From: Kurthia huakuii LAM0618
GTDB lineage: Bacteria; Bacillota; Bacilli; Bacillales_A; Planococcaceae
Reading direction: 5' to 3'
DNA: 64,000 nt
Assembly (NCBI RefSeq): GCF_000505545.1
Contig: NZ_AYTB01000008.1
Span: forward strand, 620,001-684,000
Shown here: piece by piece, positions 57,226 through 64,000 of the stretch
How the letters are laid out: every line of letters begins with the position of its first letter
Numbering within the stretch: the first letter of the stretch is position 1
The notes under the pieces: model-generated
The model's input: only the letters and a program-made list of their open reading frames with translations
The model's database searches: none
What the model was told of the DNA's origin: nothing
Made by a program: the position numbers and the translations under genes

Positions 57226-58158
57226 ATGTCTACAATCGTTTTAAAATTATCTAGCGCAGATCAACAAAAAGTTCATGCTTATTATGATGCACAAGCCGTT
57301 CCAACGAACGCACCTGGTGCTATCTTTATGGCGAAAACAGCGCACGCAACCATTACATCGTATACGTCTGGAAAAGTCATGTTCCAAGGAGCAGAGGCCG
57401 AGCAAGAAGCAACACGCTTCGGCGAATTTGAAGCACCTACTACTACGACGTCATCAAAAGGCGATAAGCTCCCTGAAAATTTTGCGAGCCTCAATGTGAT
57501 TGGTTCCGATGAAACAGGCACTGGCGATTATTTTGGTCCGATTACGGTCGCTGCAGCGTATGTACCCGAAGAAAAAATGGCATTACTCCAAACGTTAGGC
57601 GTCAAGGATTCGAAGATGTTAACCGATGCCAAAATGCGTGATATCGCACCGGCAATTATGGAAGCCGTGCCTTATAGCGTCCTGACATTGCACAACGATA
57701 AATACAACAAAGTAAAAGAACAAGGCTGGTCACAAGGCAAAATTAAGGCGCTGTTACATAACCAAGCATTGCGCCACGTGTTATCAAAAATTGAGCCAAC
57801 AAAACCAGACTATATTTTAATCGACCAATTTGAAGAACGCGACACGTATTACCGCCACATTCAAGAAGAAAAAGATATCGTGCGCGACCGCGTGTTATTC
57901 GCTACAAAAGCGGAACAACTGCATTTATCAGTGGCGGCCGCATCGATTATTGCGCGCTTCGCCTTTTTGTCAGCAATGGACCAACTATCAAATGAAATCG
58001 GCGTTGAGTTGCCAAAAGGCGCTAGTGCCATCGTCGACCAAGTCGCTGCAAATATCTTATTATCACAAGGTGAAGAAGCGCTCCATTCGGTCACAAAATG
58101 GCATTTCGCAAACACGACAAAAGCATCGCGCATCGCCGCTAAAAACCGCATGATTTAA
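57226..58158 (+). CDS. rnhC: Ribonuclease HIII
   Basis: 310 residues. Cuts RNA in RNA/DNA hybrids. N-terminal TBP-like substrate-binding domain (about 1-85), then the RNase H fold with GSDETGTGDYFGPITV (acidic residues Asp and Glu near 95), and further acidic residues in ILIDQFEERD and IIARFAFLSAMD. It is divergent from zapA and the only + strand gene here, as in B. subtilis. Confidence 0.96.
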   Translation: MSTIVLKLSSADQQKVHAYYDAQAVPTNAPGAIFMAKTAHATITSYTSGKVMFQGAEAEQEATRFGEFEAPTTTTSSKGDKLPENFASLNVIGSDETGTGDYFGPITVAAAYVPEEKMALLQTLGVKDSKMLTDAKMRDIAPAIMEAVPYSVLTLHNDKYNKVKEQGWSQGKIKALLHNQALRHVLSKIEPTKPDYILIDQFEERDTYYRHIQEEKDIVRDRVLFATKAEQLHLSVAAASIIARFAFLSAMDQLSNEIGVELPKGASAIVDQVAANILLSQGEEALHSVTKWHFANTTKASRIAAKNRMI

Positions 58159-58164
58159 CGACAG

Positions 58165-58204
58165 AAAAGAGGAATGGCCCGCTCTGGACCATTCCCCTTT
58201 TTTT
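58165..58204. terminator. Terminator downstream of rnhC
   Basis: GGAATGG/CCATTCC stem (58171-58195) followed by CCTTTTTTT on the + strand; an A-run on the left also allows use by the opposite strand. Confidence 0.85.
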
Positions 58205-58216
58205 GTATTTTAAATC

Positions 58217-59395
58217 TTATTTTGCAGGTGTATCTGCCGTTAATTCGATATCTTGATAATGTTTGTCAATACCGTCTAAATAGTTAATTGAATACCCTTT
58301 CACACGATTATTAACCGGGAAGATTTCTGTACGGAAATACATTGGCACCGTTACGGCTTGTTCAAACATATATTGTTGCCATGCTTTAAACGCTTCACCG
58401 CGGTGTGCTGCATCTAATGACTCTTTCGAATCGATATCTGCTAATAATTTTTCTAACTCAGGCGTTGTATAACGACTATAGTTAAATTGTGCATTTTTTG
58501 AAAATAAACCGATTGGCGATGGGTTTGTACCTGTGCCCCATGCGGCCATAAACATATCGATGTCCTTATCATCAGCTTGTACTTTATCGTAGAAGCTATT
58601 AAATTCGATTGGACGACCTGTTGTCAGTTCTACTTTCACCCCAACATCTTTCCAGTTTTGGATGTAGAATTGGGTGATTTTGTCATCTTTATCGGAACCA
58701 GCCATCGTTGCTAACTTCACCGTGAATGCTTTGCCATTTGGATCTTCGACGAAACCATCGCCGTCTTTATCTTCATAGCCCGCTTCTTTCAACAATGATT
58801 TTGCTTTTTCTGGATCGTAGTTGAAACCAGCTAATGACTTATCATAATAAGACGCGAATACAGGTGGAATTAATGAATTTCCACGTTCGCGTAAGCCATC
58901 ATAATACGCTTTTGCTACTTCTTCAATATTCAATGCATAAGACATTGCTTGGCGCAATTTTACATCGCCCATTTTCGCCTCTGGATTGACAACCACTTCG
59001 CCTTTTTTAGAATCCCATTTCCCCATTTTGAAGCCAAGATATGAGTAAGCTAATTCTGGACGGCCAAGTACTTGTGTATTTTTCAAATCTTTTACATCGG
59101 CGTATTGGTTTGCTGGATAGCTTTCTAAAATGTCGTATTTACCGGCTTTCATCGCTGCTGCTGCAGATGATGATGGCACGATTTCGATGACGACTTTGTC
59201 TAATTTTGGCTCCCCACGGAAGTAGTTTTTGTTGGCCACCATTTGGACAGATTCGCCGTTGACTACTTTATCAACAACGAAGGCGCCAAGTGTTACCGGG
59301 TTTTTACGTACTTCATCTGATTTCACTAAATCTTTGACACTAATTTTTTCAATAACATAAATATCCGAATTATCTATATATTTAGAAGATTTATT
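58217..59395 (-). pseudogene. oppA-type peptide-binding protein, 5'-truncated
   Basis: The open frame (about 393 codons to the upstream TAG at 59396-59398) matches the C-terminal two thirds of SBP family 5 proteins (for example VRKNPVTLGAFVVDKVVNGE, then FRGEPKLDKVVIEI and DGIDKHYQDIEL at the end). The N-terminal 170-200 residues, including the signal peptide and lipobox, are missing, and family-like residues extend into codons before any start. The only candidate start, a GTG at 59326, lacks a good ribosome binding site. No permease or ATPase genes accompany it. It looks like a deletion remnant of an imported or rearranged gene between rnhC and pheT. Confidence 0.75.
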
Positions 59396-59533
59396 CTATT
59401 AATATCTATACAAAAATTATTTTTAGTCCATTCGACGCTCAAATTTTAGTTGTTATATTACAATTATTTACACATATATTGTATTTTCTAAACCTTTATT
59501 TCCTTTTTTTAAAAACAGCATCTTCCAAACTAC

Positions 59534-59566
59534 AAAAAAACAGGAACCGCCGAAGCGATTCCTGTC
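59534..59566 (-). terminator. Terminator downstream of pheT
   Basis: CAGGAAcCGC/GCGaTTCCTG hairpin (59541-59564) with a minus-strand T-run. Confidence 0.85.
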
Positions 59567-59584
59567 TTTATTCACGTTATGCTA

Positions 59585-61990
59585 TTAACGTAATGTTGCA
59601 CCTTGCTCTTGTAATGCTGCTACAACATTATCATGTGCTGCTGTTACATCTTCATCTGTTAATGTACGTTCCGGATCGAAGTACGTTAAGCTAAAGGCGA
59701 TTGATTTTTTGCCAGCTTCCATATGTTCGCCTTCATAGACGTCAAATACGTGGACAGCTTTCAATAATTTACCGCCAGCCGCTGTAATGATTGCTTCTAA
59801 TGAAGCCGCTGTTGTTGCGCGCTCAACTACTAACGCGATATCGCGAGAAATAGATGGGAAGCGAGGAACAGCAACATATTGTAACGGCGCGATTTCCGCT
59901 GCAAGTACTTGTGCTAAGTTGAACTCTGCTGCAAATGTATCTTTTACGCCAAGGTTTTTTTGCTCTTGTGGATGTAATTGACCTAAGAAACCGATACGTT
60001 CGCCATCTAATAAGATGTCTGCAGTACGGCCTGGGTGCATACCATCAACTTTTGCTGCTACGTACGTGATGCGCTCTGCTACGTTTAATTTGGCGAATAA
60101 TGCTTCAAGCGCACCTTTTAACACGAAGAAATCAACTTGTTTGTGCTCACCTTGCCAAGCATTTTCTACCCATTTGCCTGTCATCGCAAGTGCAACATGT
60201 TCACGCTCTAATGGTAGGCCTTCTGCTGTTTGACCTAAGAATACAGAGCCGATTTCATATAACGCCACCGCGTCAGCTTGACGAGACGTGTTGTACACAA
60301 GTGATTCAATTAAATGTGGTAAGACTGATTGACGTAATGTGCTGCGCTCTTCACTCATTGGCATTAACAAGCGTGTTGTTGGCGCTGTTTCTAAGGCATA
60401 TTTTTGTGCTAATGCATCAGATGTTAATGAGTATGTTAGTGCTTGATACAGACCCGCTTCTTCTAATTGGTGACGGATTGTGCGGCGCACTTGTTGATTG
60501 CGGTTTAAGCGACCTGGTACCGTTTCAGCAACCGGTAAAGTAGTTGGGATTTCGTCATAGCCGTATAAACGAGCGATTTCTTCGACGATATCTTCTTCGA
60601 TTTTAATATCTTGACGACGCGTCGGTGCATCGATGATTAATAAACCATTCGCTGGCTCTACATCAAAGCGTAAACGTTTTAAAATCGACACCATTTCATT
60701 TAATGAAATTTTCATACCTAAACGGTTGTTAATGAAGTCTGGTGACACAACAACGCGCGCTGGTTCTTTGTCTAATTCATCAACCGTAACCGTACCTTCT
60801 AAGACGTCGCCACCAGCAAGTTCTGCCATTAATTGTGCCGCACGTTCTGCTGCTGGTAATACGCGGTTTGGATCGATACCTTTTTCAAAACGAGCCGATG
60901 CTTCACTGCGTAGGCCAAGGTCTTTGGATGTGTAACGTACTGATAAGCCATCGAAGTACGCTGATTCGATAACAACCGTTGTTGTCGCATCGGTTACTTC
61001 TGAATCAAAGCCGCCCATAACACCGGCAACAGCAACTGGTTTTTTACCGTTTGTAATCACTAAGTTTGTCGCTTTTAATGTGCGCTCTTTTTCATCTAAT
61101 GTTGTGATAGCTTCGCCTTCTTTAGCTAAGCGTACAACGATTTCACCTGTTGCTAATTGATCGTAGTCAAACGCGTGAAGTGGTTGGCCATATTCTAATA
61201 GAATATAGTTTGTAATATCGACGATGTTGTTTAATGGCCGAATGCCAGAAACCATTAAATATTGTTGTAACCATAATGGTGATTCTGCCACTTTAACATT
61301 TTTCACAACTTTCGCAGCATACATTGGGTTAAGTGTCGTATCTTCAACTGAGACGCTCATAACATCTGCTGCTTTTTCAGCCGTTGTTGCATGTGTCGTA
61401 TCAGGTAGTTTGATTTCTTGGTCTAAAATCGCTGCTACTTCATACGCCACACCTAACATAGACATGGCATCTGCACGGTTTGGTGTTAAGCCCAATTCAA
61501 GCACAACATCATCAAGACCTAATACTTCGATGGCGTCTGCGCCTACAGGAACGTCATCTGATACGACATAAATGCCGTCAGCATACGCTTTTGGTACTAC
61601 TTTACCGTCGATACCTAATTCTTGTAATGAACAAATCATGCCCATTGATACCGTACCGCGAAGTTTACCTTTTTTAATTTTTTTGCCGCCAACATAACCA
61701 TTTGGACGAACGGCAACGATTTTTTGACCGACCGCTACGTTCGGTGCACCACAAACGATTTGTGCTAACTCTTCTTCGCCAAAATCTACTTGGCAAATAT
61801 TTAAATGGTCTGAATCAGGATGCGGTGTCGCTTCTTTGATTTGACCGATTTGTAATTTTTTAAGCCCTTTTGATAAGTGGTTGACTGCCTCTACTTCGAT
61901 GCCTGAACGCGTAATTTTTTCCGCTAATTCTTCCGGCTCTAAGCCACTGATGTCAACATATTGAGATAACCATTTTAATGATACTAACAT
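59585..61990 (-). CDS. pheT: Phenylalanyl-tRNA synthetase beta subunit
   Basis: 801 residues. N-terminal EMAP/tRNA-binding-like domain (CQVDFGEEELAQIVCGAPN), B5 and B3/4 domains, a catalytic-like core (FEKGIDPNRVLPAAERAAQL) and the C-terminal anticodon-binding (FDX-ACB) domain with PSISRDIALVVERATTA. Forms an alpha2-beta2 enzyme with PheS. It follows pheS by 15 bases and ends at a terminator. Confidence 0.98.
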   Translation of the reverse strand: MLVSLKWLSQYVDISGLEPEELAEKITRSGIEVEAVNHLSKGLKKLQIGQIKEATPHPDSDHLNICQVDFGEEELAQIVCGAPNVAVGQKIVAVRPNGYVGGKKIKKGKLRGTVSMGMICSLQELGIDGKVVPKAYADGIYVVSDDVPVGADAIEVLGLDDVVLELGLTPNRADAMSMLGVAYEVAAILDQEIKLPDTTHATTAEKAADVMSVSVEDTTLNPMYAAKVVKNVKVAESPLWLQQYLMVSGIRPLNNIVDITNYILLEYGQPLHAFDYDQLATGEIVVRLAKEGEAITTLDEKERTLKATNLVITNGKKPVAVAGVMGGFDSEVTDATTTVVIESAYFDGLSVRYTSKDLGLRSEASARFEKGIDPNRVLPAAERAAQLMAELAGGDVLEGTVTVDELDKEPARVVVSPDFINNRLGMKISLNEMVSILKRLRFDVEPANGLLIIDAPTRRQDIKIEEDIVEEIARLYGYDEIPTTLPVAETVPGRLNRNQQVRRTIRHQLEEAGLYQALTYSLTSDALAQKYALETAPTTRLLMPMSEERSTLRQSVLPHLIESLVYNTSRQADAVALYEIGSVFLGQTAEGLPLEREHVALAMTGKWVENAWQGEHKQVDFFVLKGALEALFAKLNVAERITYVAAKVDGMHPGRTADILLDGERIGFLGQLHPQEQKNLGVKDTFAAEFNLAQVLAAEIAPLQYVAVPRFPSISRDIALVVERATTAASLEAIITAAGGKLLKAVHVFDVYEGEHMEAGKKSIAFSLTYFDPERTLTDEDVTAAHDNVVAALQEQGATLR

Positions 61991-62005
61991 TGTTTCGTCC
62001 TCCTC

Positions 62006-63043
62006 CTAATCTTCTGCGCGGTGGAATTGTTCTAAGAAACGCACGTCATTTGTATAGAAGTGACGAATATCATCCACACCATATTTCAGCATTGCAATAC
62101 GTTCTGGTCCCATACCAAATGCGAAACCAGTCACTTTTTTCGGGTCATAGCCAGCCATTTCAAGTACGTTCGGGTGAACCATACCTGCACCTAAAATTTC
62201 AATCCAGCCTGTGCCTTTACATACGTTACAGCCTTCGCCGCCGCATTTGAAGCATGAAATATCCATTTCAACAGATGGCTCTGTGAATGGGAAGTAGCTT
62301 GGGCGTAAGCGAATTTCACGATCCTCGCCGAACATTTTTTTCGCGAATAAATCAAGCGTTCCTTTTAAGTCGCTCATTGCGATATCTTCACCGACAACTA
62401 AGCCTTCGATTTGGTTGAATTGATGTGAGTGTGTCGCGTCATCATTGTCACGACGGAATACTTTCCCTGGGCAAATAATGCGAATTGGTTTCCCTTGTGC
62501 TTTTTCCATTGTACGCGCTTGTACCGGCGATGTATGTGTACGCATTAAGATTTCTTCTGAAATGTAGAATGTATCTTGCATATCACGCGCTGGGTGACCT
62601 TTTGGAAGATTTAATGCTTCAAAGTTGTAATAATCTTTTTCGACTTCTGGACCTTCTTCTACCGAGTAACCCATACCGATAAATAAATCTTCAATTTCTT
62701 CGATAATGCGTGTTAATGGGTGATGGTTCCCCACTTTTACCGTGCGACCTGGTAATGTCACGTCGATTGTTTCAGATGCTAGTTGTGCATCTAATGCCGC
62801 CGCTTCAAGCTCTACTTTACGCGCATCTAACACGTCTTGAACGTGCGCGCGCGTTTCATTTACTAACGCACCCATTTTTGGACGTTCTTCTTGTGGGAGT
62901 TTTCCCATTCCTTTTAATAAATCAGTGATTGGTCCCTTTTTACCTAAGTAGGCAACGCGGACATCATTTAATTGTTTCAAGTCTTGTGCAGCAGCGATTT
63001 TTTCAAGTACTTCTGCTTTTAATTGTGCTAATTGCTCTTGCAT
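62006..63043 (-). CDS. pheS: Phenylalanyl-tRNA synthetase alpha subunit
   Basis: 345 residues. Class II core: motif 2 region [16 protein letters not shown], motif 3 [19 protein letters not shown] near the end, and the N-terminal coiled coil ([19 protein letters not shown]). The Cys-rich [17 protein letters not shown] is usual in Bacillus PheS. The gene has its own promoter and a Phe T-box leader upstream. Confidence 0.98.
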   Translation of the reverse strand: MQEQLAQLKAEVLEKIAAAQDLKQLNDVRVAYLGKKGPITDLLKGMGKLPQEERPKMGALVNETRAHVQDVLDARKVELEAAALDAQLASETIDVTLPGRTVKVGNHHPLTRIIEEIEDLFIGMGYSVEEGPEVEKDYYNFEALNLPKGHPARDMQDTFYISEEILMRTHTSPVQARTMEKAQGKPIRIICPGKVFRRDNDDATHSHQFNQIEGLVVGEDIAMSDLKGTLDLFAKKMFGEDREIRLRPSYFPFTEPSVEMDISCFKCGGEGCNVCKGTGWIEILGAGMVHPNVLEMAGYDPKKVTGFAFGMGPERIAMLKYGVDDIRHFYTNDVRFLEQFHRAED

Positions 63044-63117
63044 TTTTTTGCTCCTCCTTCCAAGTGTAGGGCTCTAAACCCCGATGCATTGCTCGTTTTC
63101 GTATCATTCAATCGCAG

Positions 63118-63375
63118 TAAAAAAAGAAAAACCCCGCCCCCAAAAAGGGACGAGGTTAAAATTCGCGTTACCACCCTAGTTACTGCCGAAACAGTCACTC
63201 ATTTGAATTAACGGCTCATCTGCCGGCCTACCTTTACAGCATACGCTGGTCCCGGTGGCTGCTAGCGGGGTGAACTTCTAAAAAGTGGATACTCGCCTCG
63301 CTTGCAGTCTACGGCGCGGCGTCCCTAATAGTCCTCTTTTTATACTTTTCCCGGTCAATGCATTTCTTTTATGAT
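63118..63375 (-). ncRNA. T-box leader of pheST (phenylalanine)
   Basis: Minus-strand T-box sequence AGGGTGGTAACGCG at about 63163-63178, then a terminator hairpin AACCtCGtCCC/GGGgGCGGGGTT (63130-63157) and a T-run. In Stem I the specifier codon is TTC (63272-63274) in GAA-G-TTC-A-CCC, for Phe. Confidence 0.95.
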
Positions 63376-63383
63376 TCCCATCC

Positions 63384-63412
63384 ATTATAAACAACTCGCG
63401 TCACAACTTCAA
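63384..63412 (-). promoter_or_regulatory. Promoter of pheST
   Basis: Minus-strand TTGAAG (63407-63412) and TATAAT (63384-63389) with a 17-base spacer, upstream of the T-box leader. Confidence 0.85.
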
Positions 63413-63418
63413 GTGTTG

Positions 63419-64000
63419 TTACAGCGCAAAATGGTAAAGTGCGATGCCTGTTGCCACTGCTACATTTAACGATTCAGCAGCGCCTTTGATTGGAATAATG
63501 ACATTGGCATCTGTTTGTGCAAGTAATGATGAATCAATGCCGCTACCTTCGTTGCCCATAATCAACGCGAATTTTCCTTCTTTTTCTACTTCGTTATAGA
63601 CAACTGAATTTTCAAGCGCTGTACCGTATACAGGCACATTACGCTCTTTTAAATCTGCTACCCAGTCATGTAAATCGCCGCGCACAACCGGAATGTGGAA
63701 AATCGAGCCTTGTGTTGAACGCACCGTTTTTGGATTGTACGGATCCGCTGAACCTTTTCCTAAGACAACCGCATCAATACCCGCCGCATCGGCTGTACGA
63801 ATCATCGTACCGATATTCCCCGGATCTTGTACTGCGTCAATTAATAATAGACGTGTCCAACCTGCTTGCGCCGCATCGTCTACTTCTTTTTGCTTACACT
63901 GCGCAAAAATACCTTGTGAATGCTCAGTTTCCGATAATTCTTTCGCAATTGCTTCGGATACTTCAATTAAGAAGATGTTATCAAGATTCCAAGACACCGG
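63419..64000 (-). CDS. SpoU/TrmH-family RNA 2'-O-methyltransferase, YsgA-like (partial)
   Basis: About 194 codons; the gene runs past the right end of the window, and the GTG at 63997 is probably internal. SpoU motifs are visible: LLLIDAVQDPGNIGTMIRTADAAGIDAVVLG (motif 1; landmarks), ALIMGNEGSGIDSSLL (motif 2) and IPIKGAAESLNVAVATGIALY (motif 3). These enzymes methylate ribose 2'-O in rRNA or tRNA using a trefoil-knot SAM site. In B. subtilis ysgA is upstream of pheS as well. Confidence 0.93.
   Translation of the reverse strand, partial: PVSWNLDNIFLIEVSEAIAKELSETEHSQGIFAQCKQKEVDDAAQAGWTRLLLIDAVQDPGNIGTMIRTADAAGIDAVVLGKGSADPYNPKTVRSTQGSIFHIPVVRGDLHDWVADLKERNVPVYGTALENSVVYNEVEKEGKFALIMGNEGSGIDSSLLAQTDANVIIPIKGAAESLNVAVATGIALYHFAL

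Overview
The window reads as chromosomal DNA of a low-GC Gram-positive bacterium of the order Bacillales. Most genes follow the gene order of the Bacillus subtilis folC-valS-hem-lon-clpX-tig and sdh-lysC-uvrC-trxA-etf-fadR-lcfA-mutS2-polX-zapA-rnhC-pheTS regions, so this looks like core chromosome with short accessory patches. Genes that sit inside these blocks in B. subtilis and serve sporulation (spoVID and ysxE near valS/hemL, lonB beside lonA, gerE and gerM beside racE) are absent. That, with pilus genes next to folC, suggests a non-sporulating Planococcaceae-type organism such as Kurthia. The genus is inference, not shown by the sequence.

Layout. 1-3018: edge of a type IV pilus locus, with a PilO-like gene and its next gene leftward and two membrane-anchored pilus-type genes rightward. 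3066-6082: folC, and divergent from it an overlapping pair of RimK-like ATP-grasp ligases. 6103-9060: valS behind a valine T-box. 9096-9488: a VOC protein. 9536-15894: the haem genes hemA-hemX-hemC-hemD-hemB-hemL, with a PerR-type box upstream and a predicted terminator between hemA and hemX. 16051-21936: engB, lonA, clpX, tig. 21944-25461: a TPR protein, an EVE/HNH-type protein and a D-Ala-D-Ala carboxypeptidase. 25617-27265: a DUF1641 protein with NDH-2, behind a gene-poor leader. 27882-34227: an accessory stretch with a Nudix hydrolase, a 54-residue Cys-rich protein, a DUF2252 protein, a small lipoprotein, a cupin, a candidate PD-(D/E)XK nuclease, a 49-residue basic protein and a large repeat lipoprotein, ending at tRNA-Arg(TCT). 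34583-37574: ysnB, rdgB, murI, a MarR regulator and a thioesterase. 37671-41714: sdhCAB, yslB and a nested hairpin. 41841-43370: lysC under a lysine riboswitch. 43422-45619: uvrC and trxA. 45834-50932: the fatty-acid degradation operon lcfA-fadR-enoyl-CoA hydratase-etfB-etfA with FadR-type operators. 51083-51716: an undescribed-looking inverted-repeat element. 51756-58158: DUF350 gene, mutS2, polX, cvpA, zapA and divergent rnhC. 58217-59395: a 5'-truncated oppA. 59585-63412: pheST with a Phe T-box. 63419-64000: a partial SpoU-type rRNA methyltransferase.

How it works together. The haem block takes glutamyl-tRNA to uroporphyrinogen III. lcfA through etfA feed beta-oxidation electrons to the respiratory chain, alongside succinate dehydrogenase and NDH-2. 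lonA, clpX and tig form a protein quality-control block. RNA leaders (two T-boxes and an L-box) tie valS, pheST and lysC to amino-acid supply. Start codons were set from Shine-Dalgarno sequences; many genes begin at TTG or GTG.
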